In this document: piece after piece, positions 8,857-19,004 of the stretch
Layout of the letters: every line of letters starts with the position of its first letter
Numbering within the stretch: the first letter of the stretch is position 1
Assembly (NCBI GenBank): GCA_963777165.1
Contig: CAVZPO010000002.1
Coordinates: 1 to 64,000, forward strand
Length of the DNA: 64,000 bases
Source: DYJB01 sp963777165
Lineage (GTDB): Bacteria > Chloroflexota > Anaerolineae > Anaerolineales > E44-bin32
Direction of reading: 5' to 3'
Translations under genes and position numbers: made by a program
The notes under the pieces: generated by a model
The model's database searches: none
Told to the model about the DNA's origin: nothing
What the model saw: the letters and a program-made list of their open reading frames with translations, nothing else

Positions 8857-11550
8857 TCATGCCTTGAGCATCTGCCGGACGACTGCATGCAGGATCCCGC
8901 CGTGGCGGTAGGACTCGAGCTCCAGGGGTGTGTCAATGCGCACGCGCACCTTGAACTCGACCAGGGCGCCGGCTTCACGTTCGGCTCGCACGGTCACCAG
9001 CCCTCCGGGCGTCAACCCTTCGGCCAGCCCATGCAGGCTGAAGAACTCCTGGCCGGTCAGAAGCAGGCTATGGGGTGTTTCCCCGGGCAGGAACTGCAGC
9101 GGCAGCACGCCCATGCCGACCAGGTTCGAGCGGTGGATGCGTTCGAACGACTCGGCCAGCACGGCGCGTACGCCAAGCAGCCGCGGGCCCTTGGCGGCCC
9201 AGTCGCGTGACGAACCGGTCCCGTATTCCTTGCCGGCGATGACGAGCAGCGGCACGCCCTCGGCGCGATAGCGCAGGGCGGCGTCGTAAATGCTCATGCG
9301 CTCGCCGTCCGGGAAATGAACGGTTACGCCACCCTCGACACCCGGGACCAGCAAGTTCTTCAGGCGGATGTTCCCGAACGTCCCACGCGTCATCACCCGG
9401 TCGTTCCCGCGCCGGCTGCCGAAGGAATTGAAATCTCGCACCGGCACACCTTGCTCGATCAGGAAGCGACCGGCCGGCCCGTCGGCCGGGATCGCCCCGG
9501 CGGGCGAGATGGCATCGGTGGTGACCGAATTGCCCAACAGGGCGAGCACCCGCGCCCGGGTCACGTCTTGCAGCGGTGGAATGTCCCGCGTCAGGCCTTC
9601 GAAGAACGGCGGTTCCTGGATGTAGGTGGACGCCGGGTTCCAGGCATACAGGTCGCCGGCGCTGACCGGCAGCGCAGCCCACGTCTCATTTCCGGAGAAC
9701 ACCTCGGAATAACGCTGGCGGAAAAGCTCCGGGCGGACGTGTTGCTCGATGAGCTCCTGGACCTCCGCTGTTGACGGCCACAGGTCGCGCAGGAAAACGG
9801 GCTGACCATGAGCGTCGATCCCAAGCGGGTTGTGGATCAGGTCCACATCCGTCGTCCCGGCGAGGGCCAGCGCGACCACCAACGGGGGCGAGGTCAGGTA
9901 GCTGGCGCGCACATGCGGGTTGATCCGCCCCTCGAAATTCCGGTTGCCGGAGAGCACCGCCGCGGCCACCAGATCGCCCTCCCCGATGGCGCGAACAACC
10001 TCACCCGGGAGGGGGCCGCTGTTCCCGATGCACGTCGTGCAGCCGTAGCCGACGACGTTGAACCCCAGGTCAGCCAGGGGTTCGAGCAGCCCGGCATCAC
10101 GCAGGTAGTCGGATACCACGCGCGAGCCCGGCGCCAGGCTCGTCTTGACGTACGGCGGGACGCGCAGGCCGCGGCGCAGTGCGTTGCGGGCAAGCAGTCC
10201 GGCGGTGATCAGCACGGAGGGGTTCGACGTGTTGGTGCAAGAAGTGATGGCGGCGATGACGACTGCGCCGTGGCCGATCTCGACCGCCGAACCGTTCGTC
10301 CCGACACGGGCGCGGCGCGCAGTCGCCTCGGGCGGAACAGCAAAACCGCCGTCGGCCACGGGGGAGATCAGCGTCCGCTGGAATGAGGCCTGCAGCTGGG
10401 AGAGCGGCACGCGGTCCTGGGGGCGCTTCGGGCCGGCCAGGCTGGACTCGACCGAGTCGAGCGGCAGGTCGACGACTTCGGAGTACGACGGATCGGGGAT
10501 CGTGTCGGTTCGGAAGAGCTGTTGTTCACGGCAGTAGCGTTCGACCAGGTCGACAGTCGATTCGGACCGGCCGGTCAGCCGCAAGTAACGCAGCGTCTCC
10601 TGGTCGACGGGGAAGAAACCAATGGTGGCACCGTATTCGGGCGCCATGTTGGCCAGCGTCGCCCGGTCGGGCAGGGTGAGCTCGGACAGGCCGGGACCGA
10701 AGAACTCGACGAACTTGTCGACGACGCCGTGGCGGCGAAGCTTCTGGGTGACGGTCAGCACCAGGTCGGTCGCCGTCACCCCTTCCGGCAGCCGTCCGTG
10801 CAGACGCACGCCGACGACATCCGGCGCGACGATCACCACCGGCTGTCCAAGCATGGCCGCTTCGGCCTCGATTCCACCTACCCCCCAGCCGACCACGCCC
10901 AGCCCATTCACCATGGTGGTGTGCGAGTCGGTGCCGACCAGCGTGTCGGGGAAGGCGCGACCGTCGCGGGTCAGGACAACGCCCGCCAGGTACTCCAGGT
11001 TGACCTGATGCACGATGCCTGTGGCCGGGGGGACGACACGGAATTGGCGAAAGGCCTGCTGGCCCCAACGCAGGAACTCGTAGCGCTCGCGATTGCGCTG
11101 GAACTCGAGCTCGGCGTTGCGATTCAACGCCTCCGACGAGGCGAAGAAATCGACCTGCACCGAGTGATCCACGACCAGGTCGACGGGGATGCGAGGGTTG
11201 ACCTTCGAAGGATCGCCGCCCAACCGTGCCAGGGCATTCCGCATGGCGGCCAGGTCGACGACGGCCGGCACACCGGTGAAATCCTGCATCAGGACGCGCG
11301 CCGGGAGGAAGGGGATCTCCGGGCGCCGGGCGGCGGTCGGTGTCCACCCGGCGAGGGCGACGACGTCGGCTTCGGTGATGCTCCGCCCATCGACCTGGCG
11401 CAGCACGGCCTCCAGCAATACGCGCAGGGAGAACGGGAGGCGCGCAAGCGTGCACATCCCCGATTGCTCGAGGCGATCCAGCCGCGCAATCTCATATCGA
11501 CCGTGGGGAGTCGTCAGCGTCGCAACGGCACCAAAAGGATTCGAAACCAT
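8857..11550 (-). CDS. acnA: Aconitate hydratase
   Basis: TCA-cycle enzyme isomerising citrate and isocitrate with a [4Fe-4S] cluster. At 897 residues it is the AcnA/IRP1 type. Visible motifs are DFTGVPAVVDLAAMRNA near the N-terminus, the cluster-cysteine motifs SCTNTSNPSVL and GYGCTTCIGNSGPL, and the C-terminal swivel-domain motif GKEYGTGSSRDWAAKGPRLL. The start at 11550 (MVSNPFGAV) fits family length; the open frame continues upstream without homology. A candidate minus-strand -10 lies at 11592-11597. The gene is monocistronic, bounded by the hairpin at 8821-8853. Enzymes of this type can also bind mRNA when the cluster is lost, but nothing here tests that. Confidence 0.97.
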   Translation of the reverse strand: MVSNPFGAVATLTTPHGRYEIARLDRLEQSGMCTLARLPFSLRVLLEAVLRQVDGRSITEADVVALAGWTPTAARRPEIPFLPARVLMQDFTGVPAVVDLAAMRNALARLGGDPSKVNPRIPVDLVVDHSVQVDFFASSEALNRNAELEFQRNRERYEFLRWGQQAFRQFRVVPPATGIVHQVNLEYLAGVVLTRDGRAFPDTLVGTDSHTTMVNGLGVVGWGVGGIEAEAAMLGQPVVIVAPDVVGVRLHGRLPEGVTATDLVLTVTQKLRRHGVVDKFVEFFGPGLSELTLPDRATLANMAPEYGATIGFFPVDQETLRYLRLTGRSESTVDLVERYCREQQLFRTDTIPDPSYSEVVDLPLDSVESSLAGPKRPQDRVPLSQLQASFQRTLISPVADGGFAVPPEATARRARVGTNGSAVEIGHGAVVIAAITSCTNTSNPSVLITAGLLARNALRRGLRVPPYVKTSLAPGSRVVSDYLRDAGLLEPLADLGFNVVGYGCTTCIGNSGPLPGEVVRAIGEGDLVAAAVLSGNRNFEGRINPHVRASYLTSPPLVVALALAGTTDVDLIHNPLGIDAHGQPVFLRDLWPSTAEVQELIEQHVRPELFRQRYSEVFSGNETWAALPVSAGDLYAWNPASTYIQEPPFFEGLTRDIPPLQDVTRARVLALLGNSVTTDAISPAGAIPADGPAGRFLIEQGVPVRDFNSFGSRRGNDRVMTRGTFGNIRLKNLLVPGVEGGVTVHFPDGERMSIYDAALRYRAEGVPLLVIAGKEYGTGSSRDWAAKGPRLLGVRAVLAESFERIHRSNLVGMGVLPLQFLPGETPHSLLLTGQEFFSLHGLAEGLTPGGLVTVRAEREAGALVEFKVRVRIDTPLELESYRHGGILHAVVRQMLKA

Positions 11551-11591
11551 CCTGTTCTCCGTCCGAGGCCGGGTGGCGGCCAGGGAGGGAG

Positions 11592-11599
11592 AGTATAAT
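11592..11599. promoter_or_regulatory. Overlapping divergent -10 elements
   Basis: TATAAT on the plus strand (11594-11599, towards the histidine kinase) overlaps TATACT on the minus strand (11592-11597, towards acnA, leader about 35 bases). Two polymerases could not occupy both at once. Confidence 0.4.
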
Positions 11600-11648
11600 C
11601 CCGAGCGGTTGCCCTTCGGCAGCCCTTCTCCGCAGAGGGCCCGTCGCC

Positions 11649-14600
11649 TTGCTTGTCTGGCTGCTCCCCGGACTCTGGGCCCTGGCCGGCCTGGCGCATC
11701 TGCTGCACCGCTGGGACCGTCGGCACCGCCGAGCTTTCCTGACTGTCTACCTGCGCACGCTTGCCGTCCTTGATGTATGGCGCGGGACAACGTATGCCCT
11801 GGCCGCCACGACCAGCGGGGTGTTGCTGCACCTATCGGTCGGAGGGCTCACCCTTACGCCGCGCCTGATCTCCCCGGTTATCCTGCTCAGCACGCTGATC
11901 GTCTATGCTGCGCAAGGGACGCCCCAGGCCACGCTGCTGATCCTCAACCTGTTCTCCAGCGGCCTCGTCTGGGGCGTCGCCATCCCGCTCGCGGTGGGGC
12001 TGGCGGTGCTCGTGGGGTGGGTGCCGATCCCCGGCGGGTTGGCGGGCATGCTTCTCTTGGGAGGCGGAGCGCGGCTGGCCGAGCTGTTGGCGATGACGGT
12101 CGGGCTGTACACCGTCGTTGTCGTCTACCAATTCCTCGCCAACCGAAGCCTGCCGCGATGGATCTCCGGTTCCCTGGCCCTGCTGGGCGGGGGGATTGTG
12201 CAGACCGCGCTGTTTGGGCTCGGCGCGGGCGCGGGCTTGCGGCCGGCAGGTCCGGTCTGTTGGCCGCCGAGGTCGGCGGGTCGGTTGTCTCGACGGCTGC
12301 GATCCTGCCCCTGGCGATTGTCTTCCATGCCTGGTTGGCGCGCAGGGAGCGACTTGGAGAGACCGCAGCCGGAGACCGGCCGGCGCTCTCGGTGGTGAAG
12401 GAGACCTTCGACCTGCGCCGGTCGCTGGCCGAATCGCGACAAACCGTCACCCGCCTCAGCCAGACCCTGGGCATCCTGACCGACGCCAGGCACCTGATCG
12501 TCCAGGCGGTCGACCCCGACCGGCTGATGAAGGAATTATGCACGTTGCTCATCGGAGCGCGGCACTACCGGTTTGCCTGGATCGGATTGAAACGGGAAGG
12601 CGACCGTATCATCTTCCCGGCGGCGCAGGCCGGAAACGGACAGGACTACCTTGAGTCGGTGACGATCACATGGGACGAAGCCGCCCACCGGCCTTGGACC
12701 GATGGGGAGCGCCATCCGCGAGAACCGCGCCCACGTAGTGATCGACACGCGGACAGACCAGCGATTTGAACCGTGGCGCGGCGAGGCCGTCCCGCGTGGA
12801 TACCTGTCCGTCATCGGCCTGCCGATGCGCACCGGCGGCGAGGTGGTGGGGGGCCTGGCGGTGTATGCCGACGCGCCGGATGCTTTCTCCGGCGACGAGA
12901 TCGAACTTCTCCAGGGCGTGGCGGATGACCTGGCGCATGGATTGGGACGCTTGCGGGCGGAGCGGCTGAATGCGCGGCGCCTGCGTCAACTCGACATTTT
13001 GCGCGCCATGACGCAGGACATGATCTCGCTGCGCGACCTGCCCCAGCTCCAGGAGCGCATGCTGCAGCGAGCGGTCGAACTAATCGACGGCAGTTCGGGC
13101 GGGTTGTATTTGTGCGACGAGCAGCGCCGGGTGATCCGGGGCGCCGCCGCCTTCCGCCTTCCCGTCGATATCCTGGGGGTGGAGTTGCCGTACGGAGACG
13201 GAGCGGCTGGGCGCGCGGCCGAGACCGGACGAGGATTGATCGTCCCCGACTACCGCACTTGGTCGAACCGCTCGGGCGCCTACGCCCCCGACGCACCCCT
13301 GCATGCGGTGCTGGCGGCACCGATGATCTGGCAGGGCGAGGTCATCGGCGTGATCGACGTCTTGCGCGACGAAGGGAAATTGCCGTTCACGCCGGGAGAC
13401 CTCGATCTGCTGCAGTTGTTCGCCAATCAGGCGGCGCTGGTGCTCGAGAACGCTCGCTTGATCGACGGGGGCCGGCAGCGGGTGGAACAGCTCAGCCTGC
13501 TGCACGAGCTGACGCTGGCCGCCATCGGCGCCGAGAGCCGCCCCGAGTTCATCGATGTCCTGACGCGGCGCATGCCGGAGCTGCTTCAATGCCGACAGCT
13601 GCATGCTCACCCGCTGGGATCCGATCCTCGGCATCCCGTCTAACGAGGGCGCACGCGGTTCGATGCTCGAGGCGATTCCCCGGCTACGCGCCCACCCGGG
13701 CGAACGCACGCTCACGGCCAGCGCGCTGGAGGCCGGAAAGGCGCTGGCGATCGAACAGGTGGCCGAGAGCGACCTGCTCAGCCCGCGGCTGGCCGCCGTC
13801 TTCCCCACACCGTCCGTCCTGATCGTGCCCCTCGTTGTCGGAGCACGCCGCTACGGCGCGGTGTTCCTCGGATTCGATCAGCCGCACCTGTTCACGCAGG
13901 AGGAGATCGCCCTCGGCGAGCAGGCCGGCGCCCTGGTGGCGCTGGCGGTCGCCCGGCTCCAGGCGATCGAGGCGGAGAAGCACCGCAGCGCCACGCTCTC
14001 GGCGCTCCGCCAGGCCAGCCTGGCGGTGACGTCGCGGCTGGAGCTGAATGCCGTCCTGGAATCCGTCCTGGAGCACGCGCTCCAATTGTTCTCTGGAGAT
14101 GACGGCCACATCTTCCTGTATGACGGTGAACGCTTGAGCTTCGGCGCTGCGCGTTGGTCGGAGGCCGGACAGCATGAACCGTACTCCGCGCCCCGGGCCG
14201 ACGGCCTGACGATGCGCGTGGCGCGCGGCGGGGAGCGCATCGTCGTCCCGTCGGTGGATCAAGATCCTCTGTACCGGGACTGGAAATGGGGTGGGGCGAT
14301 CGTCGGCCTGCCCCTGCGGGTCGGCGCCCAGGTGCTCGGCGTGATGAACCTCGCCTTCCATCAACCGCGGCACTTCGCCGACGACGAACTCGACGACCTC
14401 CAATTGTTGGCGGACCAGGCAGCGCTGGCCCTGCAGAACGCTTCCCTCTTTGCCCAGGCGGACGCCGAGCGCCAGCAGCTGAGCCTGCTCGTCAATCTCG
14501 GCCGCGAGCTCGCCTCCATGGTGGACCCCGGCGCCATCCTGGAGCAGGCTGTCCGAATGACCACCCAGAAGTCTCGGCGGGCGATCCGGCAGCGCCTTCC

Positions 14601-16219
14601 TCGTCGACCCGTCCAGCGGGAACCTTCGCCTTTCGGCCAGCTGCCGCGACGACGGGCTGGCGTTGGAGGGCCTGGCCCAGCGGCTCGATGTGCGCGTGGG
14701 ACACGGACTGGAAGGCTGGGTTGCAGAACGCCGCCAGGCGTGCCGCGTGGACGACGTGCATGCCGACGCGCGCTGGGTTCAATTTCCGGGGGTCGATGAG
14801 GCCGGAGGCAGTGCCATTAGCTCGCCGCTGCTGGTCGGAGATCGCCTGCTGGGCGTCCTGACGATTCTGGGCGATGAGATCTTCAACCCGGCGCACCTGA
14901 ATCTGCTGGAGGCCATCTCCAGGCAGGTAGCCCTGGCGATCTCGAACGCCGCCCGATTCGAGGAGCTGGAGCGCCGGTATCGGGAGCAGGTGGTGGTGCA
15001 GCAGGTGGCCCAGGTCATCAGTCGACGGCTCGAGATGCAGCCGCTTCTCGAAGAGGTCTGCCAGCAGGTGGCTGAGGTCCTGCGATACCCGAACGTCGAG
15101 ATCATGCTTGTGGAGGGCGAGGAGCTGATCACGCGCGCCGCGCAGGGACATGAGCGCGCCGTCGGACTGCACATCCCGCTTTCGAAAGGGATCGTCGGTC
15201 GGGTGGCCCGGACCGACCGGACATCCCTGGTTCCGGATGTTCGCCTCGATCCGGATTACGTCGTGGCGATCGCCACCACGCGATCGGAGATCGTCGTTCC
15301 CTTGCACAAAGGAAACGTGGTCATCGGCGTGCTGAACGTCGAGTCGCCGGTGTTGCACGGCCTCAGCGATGACGACGCCCGGCTGCTCTCGCTGCTGGCC
15401 GACCAGGTCTCCGTGGCCATCGAGAATGCGGCCCTGTACGACCGGCTTCGTCGGCACAGCACCGATTTGGAGCAGACGGTCGCCGAGCGGACGGCGCGGC
15501 TGGCAGAGGCGCTGGAACATGCCACCGAAGCCGATCGCCTTAAGACCCAGTTCGTGGCGGACGTCTCGCACGAGCTGCGCACGCCGCTGACCAACATCCG
15601 TCTGTACCTGGAGTTGATCGGCCAGGCGAATCGGGAACGATTCGCCGAGTACCTCGAAACGCTCAATCGGGAGACCGAGCGCCTGGTAGACCTGATTGAG
15701 GACTTGCTGGCGATCTCACGCCTGGATGCCGGCACCCATCCGCCGCAGCCGGTGTTCTTGAATCTGAATGAATTGGCACGCGGACTGGTTGCCGATCGTA
15801 AACGGCTGTTCGACGAGCGCCGGATCGAGATGAGCTTCCAACCGGATGATCATCTCCCCGGGGTGCTGGCGGATGAACGGATGCTTTCACAGGTCGTGGC
15901 CAACCTGATGACCAACGCCATGAACTACACGCTCCCTGGCGGACGCGTGTCCATTGGAACCGGGGTGACCGCCGACGACGGCGTCAAGTGGGTGACGCTC
16001 CGTGTGACGGATACCGGGCTGGGGATTCCCGCGGACGAAGTGGAGCACGTGTTTGAACGCTTCTACCGCGGCACCGCCAGCCGGCGGATGGGGACGCCCG
16101 GCACCGGATTGGGACTTTCGATCTGCAAGGAGATCCTCAGCCGGCATAAGGGCCGCATCAGCGTGCACAGCCGGGCCGGCGAGGGCAGCACATTCACCAT
16201 CTGGCTGCCGCACCCCTGA
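11649..16219 (+). CDS. Membrane multi-GAF sensor histidine kinase (frameshifted)
   Basis: Very large sensor kinase of about 1,520 residues. Bases 11649-12340 encode about six or seven membrane helices. Then come roughly six tandem GAF domains (about 12440-12950, 13010-13480, 13500-13960, 14000-14450, 14490-14960, 15000-15430), a coiled-coil linker, a HisKA domain with DVSHELRTPLTNIRL (phospho-acceptor His codon 15569-15571), and a HATPase_c domain with VANLMTNAMNYT, DTGLGIP and GTGLGLSI. Four frame changes are needed (about 12240, 12700, 13600 and 14570). The start is uncertain; a TTG at 11649 is the earliest good candidate. No partner response regulator is adjacent. Separate proteins rather than one are possible but less likely, because the domain series is continuous. 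Confidence 0.75.
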
Positions 16220-16447
16220 GGCCCCACACCCGGTCGCATGGGCTTGGGACACCGGCTCAGGCGCTGCCAAGCCGGGAGACTGCCCCGCCCAAGGCTGGCC
16301 CGTGAGGCTTTGCACACCGCATTCCCGCATGGCTAAGGGCGGCAGCCCGACCCTCACCCCGTAGGTCCTCCGCGGCCCATCCTCCTCATGCCCTCAGGCT
16401 CGAGGCGGTTGTCCGCATGGTCAGAGTTTGGGAGGGGCGCCAGGCGC

Positions 16448-17116
16448 CTAGGCGCGGGCCGGGAAATCCAACTGCAAGCGCAGGGCGACCGGGGAATACG
16501 TCCGGCGGTGGATGGGCGACGGCCCAAGGTCGGCCAAGGCCTGGCGGTGGCGCGCGGTGCCGTAGCCCTTATGCTGCGCAAAGCCGTAGCCGGGATACGC
16601 CACGTCGAGCTCGAGCATGCGCGCGTCGCGGCTCACCTTGGCAATCACGGACGCCGCGGCAATCGAAAGGGCGCGTGCGTCGCCGTGCGTCAACGGTGTC
16701 TGCGGCATGCGAACCCCGGTCAGGCGGAGGTGATCGATCAGCAGATGGTCCGGGGAAAGGGAGAGCGCCGCCAGCGCGGCGCGCATGGCGGCGCGCGTGG
16801 CGGCAATCAGCCCCATTGCGTCGACCTGCTCGGCCGGTGTTTCGCCGACGCCCACTGCCAGGGCGCAGGCGCGAATGCTGGCTGCCCAGCGCTCCCGCTG
16901 CCGGCGAGTCATGAGCTTGGAATCGCGCACACCGCGCAGAAGATCCGGCAGGTCGACCTGATCCGAAGGGAGCACGACCGCGGCGGCGACGACCGGACCC
17001 GCCCAGGCCCCGCGGCCGGCTTCGTCCAGCCCGGCGACCAGGCGCGTTCCGCCGTCCCACAGTTGCTGTTCGTGGAGGAGATCGGGCCAGGCGGGAGGGT
17101 CAGCGTGGAGCGCCAT
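16448..17116 (-). CDS. rnhB: Ribonuclease HII
   Basis: Endonuclease that removes ribonucleotides and RNA from RNA-DNA hybrids. At 222 residues it is normal for RNase HII. The active-site motif GLDEAGRGAWAGPVVAAAVV carries the Asp-Glu pair; RGVRDSKLMTRRQRE, the later LLIDHLRL acidic segment, ASVIAKVSRDARM and HKGYGTARH are further family signatures. The start at 17116 overlaps the end of the upstream glycosyltransferase gene by 17 bases, suggesting translational coupling. It is the last gene of a three-gene minus-strand operon. Confidence 0.95.
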   Translation of the reverse strand: MALHADPPAWPDLLHEQQLWDGGTRLVAGLDEAGRGAWAGPVVAAAVVLPSDQVDLPDLLRGVRDSKLMTRRQRERWAASIRACALAVGVGETPAEQVDAMGLIAATRAAMRAALAALSLSPDHLLIDHLRLTGVRMPQTPLTHGDARALSIAAASVIAKVSRDARMLELDVAYPGYGFAQHKGYGTARHRQALADLGPSPIHRRTYSPVALRLQLDFPARA

Positions 17117-17873
17117 ACCGGCCGCGGGCGGCATACCAACGGATGCGCAGCAGGTCCGTGAGCATGGAGACTGAGTCGCGGACCAGGCGCACGCGGCTCC
17201 CGGGGACGTAGTACCAGGGGATCGGGATCTCGGCCACGCGGTAGCCCCTGCGGCGCGCCAGAAAAAGCACCTCGACATCGAATGTCCAGCCGTCGAGGAC
17301 CTGGAGCCGGAAGAGCTCCTCGGCGGCATCGGCCCGGAAGCACTTAAAGCCGCACTGTGTGTCGTGCAGGCCGGGAACGGCCAGCAGTCGGACGAGCAGA
17401 TTGAAGCCCCGGCCGACCCAGTGGCGGTGGGCAGGCTCGTCATAGCGAACCGCACCGGGTGCCTCACGCGAGGCGATGGCGATCGGCGTGTCCGCCAGGG
17501 CCGGCGGCAGGAAGCGCGTCACCTGTTCGATGGGCATCGACAGATCGACATCACAGATGAATCGATAGTCGCCGGTGGCGGCCAGGATCCCACGGCGGAC
17601 AGCCAGGCCCTTGCCGCGCCGGATCTCGCGCAGGACACGCAGGCCGGGGTGAGTCCGGGCAAACGTCTCCGCCACTTCGGCCGTGCGGTCGGTGCTGCCG
17701 TTCTCGACCACGAGGATCTCGGCTTCGAGCGACTGCGCCGCCAGGAACCCCAGGATGCGGGTCAGGCTGTCGGGAAGACGGTCCTGCTCGTTGTGGGCCG
17801 GAAGGATGATGGAAAGACGCGGAGGCAAGGCAGCCCTCGGCCAGGCGCCGGTGCTAACCGAACGGCATCCCAA
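17100..17873 (-). CDS. Family 2 glycosyltransferase, dolichyl/polyprenyl-phosphate glucosyltransferase-like
   Basis: Transfers a sugar from a nucleotide donor, probably to a polyprenyl-phosphate carrier. The 257-residue protein has a GT-A fold: LSIILPAHNEQDRLPDSL at the N-terminus, ENGSTDRTAEVA, the metal-binding DVDLSMP motif and TQCGFKCFRADAA, which is typical of the dolichyl-phosphate beta-glucosyltransferase group. No C-terminal membrane helices are evident. The start overlaps the stop of the upstream NERD-like gene by 20 bases, and the gene runs into rnhB. The product probably feeds cell-envelope glycan synthesis; the acceptor is inferred from the family. Confidence 0.85.
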   Translation of the reverse strand: MGCRSVSTGAWPRAALPPRLSIILPAHNEQDRLPDSLTRILGFLAAQSLEAEILVVENGSTDRTAEVAETFARTHPGLRVLREIRRGKGLAVRRGILAATGDYRFICDVDLSMPIEQVTRFLPPALADTPIAIASREAPGAVRYDEPAHRHWVGRGFNLLVRLLAVPGLHDTQCGFKCFRADAAEELFRLQVLDGWTFDVEVLFLARRRGYRVAEIPIPWYYVPGSRVRLVRDSVSMLTDLLRIRWYAARGRYGAPR

Positions 17874-18888
17874 AGATCAGGACGTAGGCGAATGCCCCCA
17901 CGATAATCACCTCGCCAAGGATGAGGATGGTCAGCAGGATCACCCACTGGCGACGCGTGATTCCGCCGCGCCGCCGACGAGAGGTCGGGCGCGGCAGCGG
18001 CTCAGGGGCGGCGATCGGCGCATCGACAAAGGCCTCGGCGGCCTGCGAGGCGGAAGACGCAGGCGATGGAGCGCGATGGGCGGCGCGCATCGCCCCGGGG
18101 CGGACACGCGGGGCGGCACCCGAAGGCCCGGCGGCCCAGGCCTCTTCCTCCTCGAGAAGTTCGGAGGGCTGCGACGGAGCCTGCGTCGCGTGCGCCGCGG
18201 CCAGCTCCGCCTGCGCCTCGGATCTGCGCTGCGCCACGACCTCGGCCAGGCCGGCAGGTGCGGCCGAAACGGCCTCAGCCACGGGCTCGGCCACCTTGGG
18301 CGAGGCGAGCGAGTCGAGCACCGCGCCGATGTCTTCCCCGTCCATGATGGCCGGGAACTTCTGCAGGTTGGAAGCGAAGTGGTCGATGGCGTCCGCCAGG
18401 ACGATGCGGACGCTCGGGCGCGCCGTGTCGACGTGCGTCCGGGGATTGGTGAAGAGCAAGACCGATTCGATCTCGGGCAGCGGGTAGCCCTGGCTCTTGA
18501 GGAAGCGCAGCAGCTGCACGGCCATGTTGAGGGAGATCCCCTGCAGGTTGGGGCGCACGCGCTTGAAGCGCCGAGCGCCGCCGTCAAAGGTCAGCCATTC
18601 ATCCAGCTTCGCCCGATAGATGCCGCGGATCGGCGTGGGCACCAGCACCCGCACGCCCTGGGGGCTGAGCAGGATGAGAGGGATGATGACATCGGTGCCC
18701 GGCACGATCTGGTTCCGGACCAGCACGTGCTCGTCCCCCAGGCTCTTGGCCAGCCTCTGGGTGACGGTCTGCTGGGCCTCCATCTCGCCATGCCAGCGCA
18801 GGCCGAACCTCAGCGCGCCGCGCAGCCGGTTCTCCAGGCTGATGGCCCCGCTCTCGTCGCGAAACGTTGAACGCTCGATGACGATCAT
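17854..18888 (-). CDS. NERD-like domain membrane protein
   Basis: A 344-residue protein of uncertain function. The N-terminal about 190 residues resemble the nuclease-related NERD fold: a conserved GDEHVLVRNQIVPGTDVIIP segment followed by VRVLVPTPIRGIYRAK and a predicted beta-rich core. An Ala/Pro/Glu-rich low-complexity linker (about 195-300) leads to one C-terminal membrane helix (WVILLTILILGEVIIVGAFA). This suggests a cytoplasmic domain anchored by its tail. It is first in an operon with the glycosyltransferase and rnhB. The NERD assignment is by pattern, not by clear catalytic residues, so 'conserved membrane-anchored protein' is the safe description. Confidence 0.6.
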   Translation of the reverse strand: MIVIERSTFRDESGAISLENRLRGALRFGLRWHGEMEAQQTVTQRLAKSLGDEHVLVRNQIVPGTDVIIPLILLSPQGVRVLVPTPIRGIYRAKLDEWLTFDGGARRFKRVRPNLQGISLNMAVQLLRFLKSQGYPLPEIESVLLFTNPRTHVDTARPSVRIVLADAIDHFASNLQKFPAIMDGEDIGAVLDSLASPKVAEPVAEAVSAAPAGLAEVVAQRRSEAQAELAAAHATQAPSQPSELLEEEEAWAAGPSGAAPRVRPGAMRAAHRAPSPASSASQAAEAFVDAPIAAPEPLPRPTSRRRRGGITRRQWVILLTILILGEVIIVGAFAYVLIFGMPFG

Positions 18889-18933
18889 GGCAGGTCCTTC
18901 TCGGCCTCCACCGCGGACGATGGCTGCAGCGTG

Positions 18934-18939
18934 ATTATA
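18934..18939 (-). promoter_or_regulatory. Candidate -10 (TATAAT) for the NERD-like/GT2/rnhB operon
   Basis: A perfect TATAAT on the minus strand, giving a leader of about 39 bases to the ATG at 18888. No clear -35. Confidence 0.5.
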
Positions 18940-18981
18940 AGGCGAACCCTCCCGGCGACAAGTCGGGTTGCTTCGCCGCCG

Positions 18982-18987
18982 TATAAT
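18982..18987 (+). promoter_or_regulatory. Candidate -10 (TATAAT) for the NfeD gene
   Basis: A perfect TATAAT ending 17 bases before the ATG at 19005, predicting a leader of about 11 bases. It is back to back with the minus-strand TATAAT at 18934-18939. Confidence 0.55.
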
Positions 18988-19004
18988 GAGGTTGGGAGAA
19001 CGGC

